Shown here in pieces: positions 25,584 through 34,120 of a stretch of 64,000 bases of DNA. The DNA comes from a bacterium (GTDB lineage Bacteria; Myxococcota_A; UBA9160; UBA4427): assembly GCA_024742285.1 (NCBI GenBank), contig JANSYR010000003.1:445657-509656 (forward strand), given 5' to 3'. Under the pieces are notes generated by a model that made no database searches, was not told the origin of the DNA, and saw only the letters and a program-made list of their open reading frames with translations. The position numbers were made by a program, and so were the translations under genes. The stretch's first letter is position 1, and each line of letters opens with the position of its first letter.

Positions 25584-26792
25584 TTAGCCGAGCGTCCGGA
25601 ACGCGTTGGTGTGGGTCTGCTCCGGGAATTCGCTCGCCGCGAGCGGCACGCTCAGCTCGTCCCAGGTCGGACCGCACTTCTCGGCGAGGGGCTTGAGTGC
25701 CTCCAGGTCGAAGTCGTAGAGCTCTGCGGCGTTCAGGCCGAGCATCTTCCGGGCGTTCTCTTCGCCGACGTCGTTGAACGTATGGCGCAGGGCCAGGCGC
25801 GTGTGGGGGTAGGTGCCTTCGTAGTGGGGGTAGTCGCTGCCCCAGAGGATCCGCTCGGTGCCGATCACGTCGCGATCGCGGATCTCGACCGGCGACGCGG
25901 AGCTCGCGCCGTAGTAGCAGTTGCGCTGGGCGTAGAAGGACGGCGGCTCCGGGGTCGCGACGCCTTCCGGGAACTGGAACTCGCCGGCGACGCCCTTCGA
26001 GATCCGCTCCCACGCCGAGTCGAGGCGCTGGAGCGTGTCCGGAACCCAGGCACAACCGGACTCGGTGATGATGTACTTGAGCTTCGGGAAGCGGTGGAAG
26101 ACGCCCGACAGGATCAGCTGGCTGTAGCTGCGTGTGGAGAAGAAGGGCGTTTCGATCAGGCGGATCGGCAGCGAGATCGGCAGCCGGCCGTAGTCGGGGG
26201 AGCCGGTCCCGCCGTGGTGGTTGATCACGAGCCCCGTCTCTTCGAGCAGCGCCCACATCCGGTCGTAGTCCGGGTGGTAGAGCGGCTTGATGAAGCTCGT
26301 GCAGTCGTCCGGGACGTGGGGCAGGAGCACGCCGCCGCGGAGGCCGGCGTCGGCGATCCACTCGATGTCCTTGATGGCTTCGTCGATGTCGTTGAGATAG
26401 ACGAGCCCGATCCCCGCGCGCTGGGCCGGGAACTCGTCGCACCAGTCCTTGAGCCACCGGTTGTGGGCGCGGATGCCCTCGAGGCGGAGCGGGTAGTCCT
26501 CGGGGCTCGGATTGCCGCAGATGAGCACGCTGGTCCGGAAGAAGGGCGGCACGGTGTTCGGGAAGATGATCTCGCCGACGACGCCGTCGTTCTCCATGTC
26601 GGTCATGCGCGCATCGTCGTCCCAGTTGAGGTGCTTCTTGGAGCCGATGTGCTTCTTCTGGGGGTTCGTGTAGGAACCGCGCCAGTCGTCGAAGAGCGCC
26701 TGGTGCTTGCTGTCGAGGTAATCGCGGTATCGGTTGACCTGGGCACCGGCGTGGGTGTCGGACGAGATGACGACGAAGGGTTCGCTGCTCAT
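25584..26792 (-). CDS. Amidohydrolase-2 (ACMSD-like) metal-dependent hydrolase
   Basis: A 402-residue TIM-barrel protein. Metal-binding features include SSDTHAG near the N-terminus (D-x-H), the histidine pair in INHHGG, and Asp in the late motif LWGSDYPHYEGTYPHT. This is the amidohydrolase-2 family, which includes decarboxylases such as ACMSD and gamma-resorcylate decarboxylase and hydrolases of ring-cleavage products. The ATG has GAGAGG about 4 bases upstream. Substrate unknown; placement between two P450 genes fits aromatic or alicyclic catabolism. Confidence 0.85.
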   Translation of the reverse strand: MSSEPFVVISSDTHAGAQVNRYRDYLDSKHQALFDDWRGSYTNPQKKHIGSKKHLNWDDDARMTDMENDGVVGEIIFPNTVPPFFRTSVLICGNPSPEDYPLRLEGIRAHNRWLKDWCDEFPAQRAGIGLVYLNDIDEAIKDIEWIADAGLRGGVLLPHVPDDCTSFIKPLYHPDYDRMWALLEETGLVINHHGGTGSPDYGRLPISLPIRLIETPFFSTRSYSQLILSGVFHRFPKLKYIITESGCAWVPDTLQRLDSAWERISKGVAGEFQFPEGVATPEPPSFYAQRNCYYGASSASPVEIRDRDVIGTERILWGSDYPHYEGTYPHTRLALRHTFNDVGEENARKMLGLNAAELYDFDLEALKPLAEKCGPTWDELSVPLAASEFPEQTHTNAFRTLG

Positions 26793-26911
26793 GGGACCTC
26801 TCTCGATTCGGGCGGGGTTCGGGCGTACCGGGCCTGCTGGGGAGCGCCTCCAGCCGCCCCCCGATCATGTCAAATCGGTGGGGCGGCGCCAGACGAGCCC
26901 GGCGGGTGCGC

Positions 26912-28132
26912 TCAGGTGCCGCCGAGTCGCAGCGTGAGGCCCGAGGCGAGGCGCCGGATCGTGGCGAAGGGGACCAGTCGGGGCGGCTCGACGATCTCCA
27001 TCTCGCGGGTCGCCGACAGCAGCGCGCGCACGACCTCCTGGGCCTCCATGCGCGCCAGGCCGGCGCCGAGGCAGAAATGGGCGCCGAGGCCGAAGGAGAG
27101 CGGTCTCGGGCCGCGGCGATCGAGGTCGAAGCGGTCCGGGGCGTCGAACGCGCGAGGGTCGCGATTGCTGCCTGGAAACAGGAAGTGGACCGGGACGCCG
27201 CGGGGAAGCGCGTGGCCCGCCTGCGTCTCGAGGTCCTCGGTCGGCGCCCGGAGACTGCCCAGCGTCGGGGGTTCGAGGCGCAGCATCTCTTCGACGGCCA
27301 CCGGGATCAGGGTCGGATCCTCCCGGAGGCGTGCGACCGCCGCGGGATGGCGGAGGAGCGCTGCGAGCCCGATCGAGAGCAGTCCGCGCGTGGTGTCGTG
27401 GCCCGCGAAGAGGAGGTTGATCGCCATCGCCTCGCACTCCTGCGGCGAGAGCCGGTCGCCCGCGTCGGTCGCGCTCGCCAGCGCGGTCAGCAGGTCGTCC
27501 CGCGGCGCGCGACGCCGCGCGTCGAAGAGCCCGCGAAGCAGGCCGGTCAGCGCCTCGACCGCCTCTTCGCACCGCGCCCTTTGCTCGTTCGAGAGGCGCG
27601 TCGCGAAGACCCGGCCGAGCTCCGCGGTCCAGTCGCGCACCGCCGGCCAGGCGTCTTCGGGAACGCCGAGCAGCTCGCAGATGACGGCGATCGGGAGGGG
27701 GTCGGCGACCGCTGCCTCGAAGTCGACGTCACCCGCGTCGACGACAGGGCGGACGCGTCGCTCGGCGAGGGCGCGCACGCGCGGACGAAGGGCGTCGACG
27801 CGGCGCGGCGTGAAGGCGCGGCTCACGAGTCCGCGAAGCCGTCCGTGCTCCGGTGGATTCGTGTTGAACATGACGAGGCGCCACCAGTCGGCGAGAGGGC
27901 CTTCGGTGATGCCGATGCCTTCGAGGAGCCGCCCGCCGACCGTGAGCATGCGCGGGTCGGCGAGGAGGCGTTCGGTGTCCGCATAGCGAAGGACGACGCG
28001 CTCGCCCCGACCGGTGCGCGCGAGGGGGGCGGCTTCGCGGGCGGGGGCGAGGGCCGCGGCCGGGTCCTGCCAGAGGTCCGGGTCGGCGAGGTCGACGAGG
28101 GGAAGGTCTTCGGGATCGTCGGCGAGGGCCAT
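26912..28132 (-). CDS. Cytochrome P450
   Basis: A 406-residue soluble P450. I-helix motif AGHDTT (243-248), EEMLR as ExxR (281-285), heme loop FGLGAHFCLG with Cys354. The ATG at 28132 starts a family-like N-terminus (LADPDLWQDP); the frame is open upstream across the promoter of the divergent gene, which I regard as chance. It lies 119 bases upstream of the amidohydrolase on the same strand and may be cotranscribed with it. Confidence 0.93.
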   Translation of the reverse strand: MALADDPEDLPLVDLADPDLWQDPAAALAPAREAAPLARTGRGERVVLRYADTERLLADPRMLTVGGRLLEGIGITEGPLADWWRLVMFNTNPPEHGRLRGLVSRAFTPRRVDALRPRVRALAERRVRPVVDAGDVDFEAAVADPLPIAVICELLGVPEDAWPAVRDWTAELGRVFATRLSNEQRARCEEAVEALTGLLRGLFDARRRAPRDDLLTALASATDAGDRLSPQECEAMAINLLFAGHDTTRGLLSIGLAALLRHPAAVARLREDPTLIPVAVEEMLRLEPPTLGSLRAPTEDLETQAGHALPRGVPVHFLFPGSNRDPRAFDAPDRFDLDRRGPRPLSFGLGAHFCLGAGLARMEAQEVVRALLSATREMEIVEPPRLVPFATIRRLASGLTLRLGGT

Positions 28133-28254
28133 CTCGCCACCGTAGCGGTCGCGGACGGCCGGCGCGCCGCCGGTGGCGCGTCGCCGCGAATCCCGCGACC
28201 CTTGCCGCTCGCCCGAACGAGCGCGGCCGAGTCGCGCATCGAGATCGAGTTCGG

Positions 28255-28278
28255 AACCGAAACCGAAACCGAAACCGA
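28255..28278. repeat. Hexanucleotide (AACCGA)x4
   Basis: Four exact AACCGA units in the leader of the gene starting at 28295, ending 16 bases before its ATG and just before its ribosome binding site. Copy-number change here would alter leader length, not the protein. Confidence 0.9.
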
Positions 28279-28294
28279 GAAAGGACCTCCCGAC

Positions 28295-28738
28295 ATGTCG
28301 ACCTTCGCCGCCATTCCCTGGATCGCCGAACACATCGAGCTCTACGAGAAGGATCCCGAGAAGGCCCACATGTGGGACTCCTCACATCTCGGCGGTCCGG
28401 GCATCCTGCCCACGCTCCTGCTGACGACGACCGGTCGCAAGACCGGCGAGAAGCGGTCGCTGCCCCTGATCTACAAGGAGATCGACGGCGCCTACGTGAT
28501 CATCGCGTCGAAGGGCGGCATGCCGAACCACCCGATCTGGTTCCTCAACCTCGAGGCGAACCCGGCGTGCGACCTGATGGTCGGCGCGAAGCCGGTGAAG
28601 GCCCGCGCGCGGGTCGCCGAAGGCGAAGAGCGCACGAAGCTCTGGGCCGAGCTCGCCGAGCTCTATCCGCCCTACGACGACTACCAGACGAACGCCGGCG
28701 AGCGCGTGATCCCGGTCGTGGTCCTCGACCCCGTCTGA
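28295..28738 (+). CDS. Deazaflavin (F420)-dependent nitroreductase family protein
   Basis: A 147-residue split-beta-barrel protein of the Ddn/DUF385 type. Diagnostic segments: LLTTTGRKTGEKRSLPLIY (cofactor-binding start of the barrel), YVIIASKGGMPNHPIWFLN and ANPACDLMVG. Members bind F420 and reduce nitro compounds, quinones or unsaturated rings. AAAGGA lies about 9 bases before the ATG. It implies F420 biosynthesis in the host, in line with the two LLM-type enzymes nearby. Divergent from the P450 at 28132. Confidence 0.9.
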   Translation: MSTFAAIPWIAEHIELYEKDPEKAHMWDSSHLGGPGILPTLLLTTTGRKTGEKRSLPLIYKEIDGAYVIIASKGGMPNHPIWFLNLEANPACDLMVGAKPVKARARVAEGEERTKLWAELAELYPPYDDYQTNAGERVIPVVVLDPV

Positions 28739-28743
28739 ACCTC

Positions 28744-28855
28744 CGGCTGCGTGCACTCGCCGGGTTGGTCCGCCGGCTGCGGGCGCTCGTCTAATCCGCC
28801 TGCTGCGGGCGCTCGCAGGGTTGATCCGGCGGCTGCGGGCACTCGCCGCGGTGGG
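28744..28855. repeat. Imperfect tandem repeats of about 28 bp at a convergent junction
   Basis: Four degenerate units built on GGCTGCGGGCGCTCG followed by a variable GGGTTGATCCG fill the gap between the F420-type gene and the lipoprotein gene. The reverse complement contains CGAGCGCCCGCAG, which recurs in the repeats at 48950-48997. Confidence 0.75.
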
Positions 28856-29599
28856 TCACTCTGGCGTGCGGCCCGTCAGCTTGTAGATCCCGTCGTTGCA
28901 TTCGGTCTCGGTGCGGACGGTGGTCGTAGGCGTGATCTTCTGCAGCTCGTTGGTCATGTCGGTGACCATCTCTCCGAGGGCCCGCCCGAGCCGCGGGAGA
29001 TTCGCGCCGACGCGACCCGTGCCCGGGCCACCGCCCAGTCCGCGATGGGACGCGTAGCGGATCAGGACCTGATTCGACCTGGAATCGCTGAACTCGATGA
29101 TCATCGTCGCCGAGCCGAACGAGTTCACGAAGGAGGTCGACGATCCGCTGCCGCCGCTCTCGTCGATGTGCAGTCGCATGTCCTTCAAGCCGAGCTGGAT
29201 CGCGACGACGCACGGACCGGGTTTGTAGGCGCGCCCGACGGGGCTCGGTTCCTCCGTGAACGCTTCCATCGCCTCGATCAGCATGAGCCGGACCTTCTGC
29301 TCCTCGTTCGGTTCCAGCTCCGTCTGCCCGAGCCCGTAGGTGAAGCCGACGCCGGCGATCAGGATGTCGTCGTAGTGTCCGACGTGGTGATCGGGACGGA
29401 CCCAGAGCATCGACCGGGGCGTCTTGCGGACGAGCGCCAGGCCGCTGGGGGTCATCTCGGGGGCGTCCGGGACGCCGCGGCTCCCGCCGGGTCCGTCCGC
29501 GCCCGTGCAGGCGAGGAGCCCACCGATCAGGAGCAACGCCAGCGTCGAACGTGCGCGAAGCCGGCGTGCGCCGGGATGGTCGAAGGAAGCAGGTGCCAT
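28856..29599 (-). CDS. Lipoprotein, possibly DUF3313 type
   Basis: A 247-residue protein with a lipoprotein signal (hydrophobic core then LLAC near residues 28-31). After a Gly/Pro-rich linker the mature part has a strand-rich domain (GHYDDILIAGVGFTYG, PCVVAIQLGLKDMRLHID, MIIEFSDSRSNQVLIRYA), reminiscent of DUF3313 lipoproteins, though this is a by-eye similarity. GGGAGGA is 6 bases before the ATG. Probably outer-membrane or inner-membrane attached; function unknown. Confidence 0.65.
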   Translation of the reverse strand: MAPASFDHPGARRLRARSTLALLLIGGLLACTGADGPGGSRGVPDAPEMTPSGLALVRKTPRSMLWVRPDHHVGHYDDILIAGVGFTYGLGQTELEPNEEQKVRLMLIEAMEAFTEEPSPVGRAYKPGPCVVAIQLGLKDMRLHIDESGGSGSSTSFVNSFGSATMIIEFSDSRSNQVLIRYASHRGLGGGPGTGRVGANLPRLGRALGEMVTDMTNELQKITPTTTVRTETECNDGIYKLTGRTPE

Positions 29600-29750
29600 G
29601 ACGGATCCTCCCGAGCGGGCCTTCGAATGGAGTCTGCCGCGCCTCGGGTGTTCGCGCACCCGCGATCGCCCCGCGCGCGGCGACGACCGGTCGGGGGAAC
29701 GCCCCCCGAAGTCAGGGGCTGCCGGTCGCTGCGAGGAGAGGCCGACGAGG

Positions 29751-30665
29751 TCAGGAGAACGCGACGGCGGAGTCCGAGAGGCCCAGGAACGCCACGGTGT
29801 CCTGGATGGCATTTCCGGCGGCGCAGACCGCAACGCGGCGTAGCACGCGCGGGCCGACCACCCGGGGGCAGGCCGCCCGGGCGTGCTGCAGGGCCACGTT
29901 GTCCCAGACGACCAGATCGTCGGGGCGCCAGACGTGGACGTAGCGATTGGCCTCGGTGTAGAGGTAGCCCTCGAAGATCCTGCCCAGCAGGGCACGGCTC
30001 TCCGGATCCCCATGCTCCTCGTCGGAGAGCTCGACGATCCGCTCCGTCTGCTGGAGCGTGCAGGTGAGCGCGTCGACGCCGGGCTTGTGGGGGTGTTCTC
30101 GGATCAACGGCCAGGTGTGGCTCTGGGTGGGCGCCGCCGGATCCGTGCGCCCCTCGAGATAGAGCCGCACGTCCGGCTTCATCTCGGCGAGGTCGTGCGC
30201 GCAGAACACGTGATAGCCGGCGAGCTCCGCGCGCAGAGGGGCGGGCATCTCGTCGAGGGGCGCGACGTTGCTGTAGAAGAAGGTCTCGGAGGGCGTGTCG
30301 GGAAGCCGTTCGCCCCAGAGCGAGATCACGTCGGCGGGGTAGGGCGTGTAGGTGTAGTCCATGTGAGCCGTGAGCTCGCCCTCGCGGTACCCGTCGTTCA
30401 TCTCGTCGGTGCCGTGACCGTCCGCGTTCGACACCCACGAGTGGAACTCTCCCGGAACGCGCTCCTCGATCACCGGGCCGAAGTGCGCGAGAAGCGCGAC
30501 CTGTGCGTCGATCGAGAGCTCCGCCTGGTCGGGGAACACTAACAGGTGTCGATCGTTCCAGACCGCTTCGATTTCGCGCCAGGTCGCGTCGTCGAGGCCG
30601 GCCTCGAGGTCGACGCCGTCGACGCGGGCGCCGATCCGACCGGGGAGGGGTTCGAACTCGGCCAT
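29751..30665 (-). CDS. TauD/TfdA family Fe(II)/2-oxoglutarate dioxygenase
   Basis: A 304-residue enzyme of the TauD/TfdA fold. The iron ligands are visible as His101-x-Asp103 (AHMDYTY) and a distal His261 (ALQHARA), with an arginine about 15 residues later for 2-oxoglutarate (GPRVLRRV). GGAGG lies 5 bases before the ATG. Such enzymes hydroxylate or cleave sulfonates, aryloxyacids and many other substrates, so the substrate is open. The gene follows the NTF2-like gene by 19 bases on the same strand and is likely cotranscribed. Confidence 0.88.
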   Translation of the reverse strand: MAEFEPLPGRIGARVDGVDLEAGLDDATWREIEAVWNDRHLLVFPDQAELSIDAQVALLAHFGPVIEERVPGEFHSWVSNADGHGTDEMNDGYREGELTAHMDYTYTPYPADVISLWGERLPDTPSETFFYSNVAPLDEMPAPLRAELAGYHVFCAHDLAEMKPDVRLYLEGRTDPAAPTQSHTWPLIREHPHKPGVDALTCTLQQTERIVELSDEEHGDPESRALLGRIFEGYLYTEANRYVHVWRPDDLVVWDNVALQHARAACPRVVGPRVLRRVAVCAAGNAIQDTVAFLGLSDSAVAFS

Positions 30666-30684
30666 GGAAACCTCCGTTCCTCGC

Positions 30685-31185
30685 CTAGCGCTTCGGGGCG
30701 ACTTCCTCGAATCGGATACCACCGCGGGCGAGGTCGAAGGAGAGATGCTCCTCCATGTTTCCGATCTGGTCCACGATCACGACGCGATCGGCGAAACGCC
30801 AGACGTCGTCCCGGCGCTCGAACCGGTCTTCGTAGCGACCGCCGACGATCGCCTGGAACGGAAGCTTCTCGGTCGCCTGGAAGACGACGAAGTACGACTT
30901 CGCGGTCGCCGTGTCCTGCTCTTCCTCGATCTCGATCCGGACGTTCGTGGAGAGGTGGCGCGTGCGGAGCGTGCCGTCCTCGTGGACGCGGTTGGTGGCC
31001 GCGTAGAAGCGGCCGACCTGCTCGCCCGTCATGCCGTTCTCGCTGTCCTCGGCGGACGTCGAACGCATCGTCCCGTGCGCGAAGAGCGCCGAGAGTCCGT
31101 CGAAGTCGGCGAGATCGACGCACTCCGCATAGCGGAACATCAGCGTCGAGATCGCGTGGTGGCTCTCCCAGGTTCCGGCTCCCAT
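30685..31185 (-). CDS. NTF2-like (SnoaL-type) protein
   Basis: A 166-residue cone-shaped alpha+beta barrel protein. The opening helix and acidic pair (MFRYAECVDLADFDGLSALFA), followed by strands with RTRHLSTNVRIEIEEE and GGRYEDRFERRDDVWRF, match the SnoaL-4 branch, which includes hydroxysteroid or polyketide cyclases and dehydratases and the small subunit of ring-hydroxylating oxygenases. No separate oxygenase large subunit is adjacent, so a stand-alone cyclase or isomerase role is likelier. First gene of a two-gene unit with the TauD-like enzyme. Confidence 0.82.
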   Translation of the reverse strand: MGAGTWESHHAISTLMFRYAECVDLADFDGLSALFAHGTMRSTSAEDSENGMTGEQVGRFYAATNRVHEDGTLRTRHLSTNVRIEIEEEQDTATAKSYFVVFQATEKLPFQAIVGGRYEDRFERRDDVWRFADRVVIVDQIGNMEEHLSFDLARGGIRFEEVAPKR

Positions 31186-31256
31186 ACGTTTCCTCCCCTC
31201 GGATCACGGACATCGAGGCCGATCCGGCCCTCGCCGACACTGTACACTGCGAAGCG

Positions 31257-31943
31257 ATGGAGAAGCTGGTCTATCTGCTGGGGGATACGGACGCGGGGAC
31301 GACGCCGCGAAGTCGGGACGACCTGCGCGATCGGATCTTCTCCGTCGTCCCGGCGCTCGAGTCCGCCGGCGGGAAGTCACTCACGATCTCCGTGGCGGAC
31401 GTAGCGGATCCGGCCGCCGAGGGAATCGCCCAGGGCAACGCCCACGGGTTGATCGACGGCCAGATCTCGCTCTGGCTCGATCACGTCGATGCTCGCGGCG
31501 AGGTGGAAGCGATCGTCCGCGGGCTGGCGACGCGACATGCCGGCTATCTGGTCACGGAGTCGATCCTGCGCGAGTACCCGGATCGGAGTTGGAAGCGCGG
31601 TGAGGCGAGCCCGGGCGTCACGATCCTCTCGACCTTCCCGAAGTCCGACGCCCTCGACCTCGAGACCTTCTATGCGCGATGGCACGGGTCCCACGGTCCG
31701 CTCTCCCTGCTCCTCCATCCCCTCACCCGCTACGTGCGCAACAGTGTCTTCCGCCCCTTGACCGAGAACGCGCCGACCCTCCACGGGATCGTCAGCGAGT
31801 CCGTCGGATCCTGTGCCGTCGCCGCGGATCCGGAGATCTTCTACAGCGGGCGCGAGAACCGGAAGAAGCTCGTGAAGGACATGCTCTCCTTCCTCGACTT
31901 CGAGACCGTGAGCAGCGTGGCGATGCGCGAATACCTGTTCTGA
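31257..31943 (+). CDS. EthD-domain protein
   Basis: A 228-residue protein with a C-terminal ferredoxin-like alpha/beta-barrel region containing FYARWHGSHGPLSLLLHPLTRYVRN, the hallmark of EthD-type proteins, and an N-terminal half that seems a second, divergent copy (SLWLDHVDARGEVEAIV). EthD was found with an ether-degrading P450 system; family members are small dimeric proteins of catabolic operons. The ATG at 31257 begins the conserved part; no strong ribosome binding site is visible. Divergent from the NTF2/TauD unit. Confidence 0.78.
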   Translation: MEKLVYLLGDTDAGTTPRSRDDLRDRIFSVVPALESAGGKSLTISVADVADPAAEGIAQGNAHGLIDGQISLWLDHVDARGEVEAIVRGLATRHAGYLVTESILREYPDRSWKRGEASPGVTILSTFPKSDALDLETFYARWHGSHGPLSLLLHPLTRYVRNSVFRPLTENAPTLHGIVSESVGSCAVAADPEIFYSGRENRKKLVKDMLSFLDFETVSSVAMREYLF

Positions 31944-31991
31944 GGCGCGATCCCGGAAGGGACGCGCCACGCACGGAGTGCCCCCGCGCGA

Positions 31992-32903
31992 TCAGGATTC
32001 GCCGCGCTGCGCCCGCGCCCGGGCGGCGAGGAAGCGGCGCGTCCGGTCGGCGCATTCGGGATCGGCGTCGCCCGAGACCATGATCGGATTCAGGTCCGTC
32101 GCGCCGCTCGCCTCGAGGCGTTCGAGTCCCTGGACGATCGCGTCCTCGTTCCCGACGATCGCGAGCTGGCTCACGCGCTCGAGCCCCTGGGCCGCCATCG
32201 CCCGCTGGTAGGGCGGAAGCGCCATCGAGGGCGCCGTATAGGCGTCCATCAGCGTCGACATCGCGTCGACCTCGTCGGTCAGCATGACCGGCACGCTCGC
32301 GACGATGCGTTTGCCCGCCGGCAGGCGAGGGGCGACGTGGGACTGGATGAAGTCGGGGCCGGCGAAGACGAGGGTCACTCCGTCGGTGAGCTCGCCGGCC
32401 AGCTCGATCATCTTCGGGCCGAGGGCCGCGAGGATCACGCTCGGGGGCGTCGTGCCCTGGATCGGCGTGTCCACGCGCACGCGCTCGAACTCTCCGGCGT
32501 GCTTCACGTACTCGCCGCGCAGCAGCGGGCGAAGCACCTCGAGCGCCTCCTTCGTTCGCGCGAGCGGGCGGTCGTTCGGCAGGCCCAGCTTCTTGTCGAG
32601 GATCGCCGCATGACCCGCGCCGACGCCCAGGCACAGACGCCCCTGCGTCGAGAGCTGGGTCGTGAGGGCTTGTTGGGCGAGGGTCACCACGTGGCGCGTC
32701 GGAAGCGGCACGACCGACGTCCCGAGCTCGATCCGGTTCGTACGGAGGCCCGCCATCGCGAAGAGCGTCAAGACGTCGTGGACGAAGATCTGCCCGATCC
32801 AGACCGTGTCGAATCCTTCGGCCTCGGCGCGTTCGAAGTCCTGGAGGATCGTCTCCGCCTCGGCGACGCCGTGGGTGTCGAATTGAAGGCCGATCCGCAT
32901 CAT
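31992..32903 (-). CDS. LLM class (F420/flavin-dependent) oxidoreductase
   Basis: A 303-residue TIM-barrel enzyme of the luciferase-like superfamily: MRIGLQFDTHG at the N-terminus, FDTVWIGQIFVHDVLT, RIELGTSVVPLPTRHVVTLAQQA and GRLCLGVGAGH are characteristic. The LLM class uses F420 or FMN to transfer hydride or activate oxygen. A start at 32900 (second Met) is equally possible. The gene is divergent from the tandem NTF2 protein and converges with the EthD gene. Confidence 0.88.
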   Translation of the reverse strand: MMRIGLQFDTHGVAEAETILQDFERAEAEGFDTVWIGQIFVHDVLTLFAMAGLRTNRIELGTSVVPLPTRHVVTLAQQALTTQLSTQGRLCLGVGAGHAAILDKKLGLPNDRPLARTKEALEVLRPLLRGEYVKHAGEFERVRVDTPIQGTTPPSVILAALGPKMIELAGELTDGVTLVFAGPDFIQSHVAPRLPAGKRIVASVPVMLTDEVDAMSTLMDAYTAPSMALPPYQRAMAAQGLERVSQLAIVGNEDAIVQGLERLEASGATDLNPIMVSGDADPECADRTRRFLAARARAQRGES

Positions 32904-32968
32904 CGCCGACTACTCTACCATCGATCGCAATCCGCTCCCGAGGCGCGGAGCGCGCGAGAGGGCACGGG

Positions 32969-34099
32969 ATGGGACGCTGGAGCAAGGAAGAGATCGAAGC
33001 CGCCTTCAAGACCTATCAGGTCCAGGGCCGCGCCGCCGCGCGGTCCGGAGACTGGGCGCGCTGGGGCGAGATGTTCACCGAGGACGTGACCTACGTGGAG
33101 CAGGAGGTCGGTCAGTGGGGCGGGCGCGCGGCGGCCGTCCGCGAGATGGCCGCGCTCATGCACCAGAACGAGGGCACGCCCTGGGTCTGGGTGAACCAGT
33201 ATCCCGTCAAGGCGTACCTCGTCGACGAAGATCGCGGCTGGGTGTGGTCCCAGATCTGGAATCGGATGGAGGACCCGGGCAACGGGCAGGTCCTCCAGGA
33301 GAACTGCCTGACCATGCTCCGCTACGACGGGGACGGGCTCTTCTCGTACGAGGAGGACCTCTACAACCCCCACGCCTACGTCCGGATGGTGAAGGAGTGG
33401 GTGAAGATCCACGAGGCGTGCGAGAAGGACGCGATCGACGAGACGACGCGCGCCGCGCGCGCCGAGGCCGCGCGGGCCTTCGCGGACGAGCCGACCTTCG
33501 AAGCCGAGTCGCCGCCCATGGACCTCGGCAAGCGCCACGCCGAGGCGCGCGCGAATCGCGGGTCGCAGGGACGCTTCCCGCGCGAGGAGATCGAAGAGGC
33601 GTTCGACCACTTCCGCAAGCAGCTCGCGTTGGCGGGCAAGACGCGCGACTGGAGCCACTTCGGCGCGGCGATCACCAAGGACGCGACCTGGATCGACTGC
33701 GCCCTCGGCCACATCGGCAAGCGGGAAGGCATCCTGCGAACCATCGAAGACCGACTCCACCGGGTCGAGGACGATGCGCCCTGGGTCCAGCTCTGCCGCT
33801 TCCCCGCCGGCGAGTTCATCATCGACGAAGCGCGGGAGAGCGTCTGGTCCTTCTTCTGGGCCCGCTTCGCCGACGTCGGCGACGGAATCCGCCACGAGGC
33901 CAAGGTCTTCGCCGAGCTCCAGTACCACGGCGACGGCCTCTTCAAGGTGATCGAGACCCTCTACAACCCGAACCACTTCGACAAGGCGATGGCGTCGTAC
34001 GTGGCGGGCCGCGACGCCTACGAAGAGCGCAAGGAGCGCCGGGCGAAGCGTCTCGCGGAGCGCGAAGCGAAGGCGCGGAGCATGACGCCGGACGATTGA
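32969..34099 (+). CDS. Protein with two tandem NTF2-like domains
   Basis: A 376-residue protein in which two NTF2/SnoaL-like domains follow each other. Domain 1 begins WSKEEIEAAFKTYQ and ends near YEEDLYNPHAYVRM; domain 2 begins FPREEIEEAFDHFRKQ and ends VIETLYNPNHFDKAM. The repeated words (EEIE-AF, DVTYVE versus DATWID, PWVWVNQYP versus PWVQLCRFP, DGLF, LYNP) show an internal duplication. A basic, Glu/Arg-rich tail follows. Single-domain relatives are cyclases, dehydratases or isomerases of polyketides and steroids. Which domain keeps activity is not clear. Confidence 0.82.
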   Translation: MGRWSKEEIEAAFKTYQVQGRAAARSGDWARWGEMFTEDVTYVEQEVGQWGGRAAAVREMAALMHQNEGTPWVWVNQYPVKAYLVDEDRGWVWSQIWNRMEDPGNGQVLQENCLTMLRYDGDGLFSYEEDLYNPHAYVRMVKEWVKIHEACEKDAIDETTRAARAEAARAFADEPTFEAESPPMDLGKRHAEARANRGSQGRFPREEIEEAFDHFRKQLALAGKTRDWSHFGAAITKDATWIDCALGHIGKREGILRTIEDRLHRVEDDAPWVQLCRFPAGEFIIDEARESVWSFFWARFADVGDGIRHEAKVFAELQYHGDGLFKVIETLYNPNHFDKAMASYVAGRDAYEERKERRAKRLAEREAKARSMTPDD

Positions 34100-34120
34100 G
34101 TCCCCGCGCAACGATCCGCG

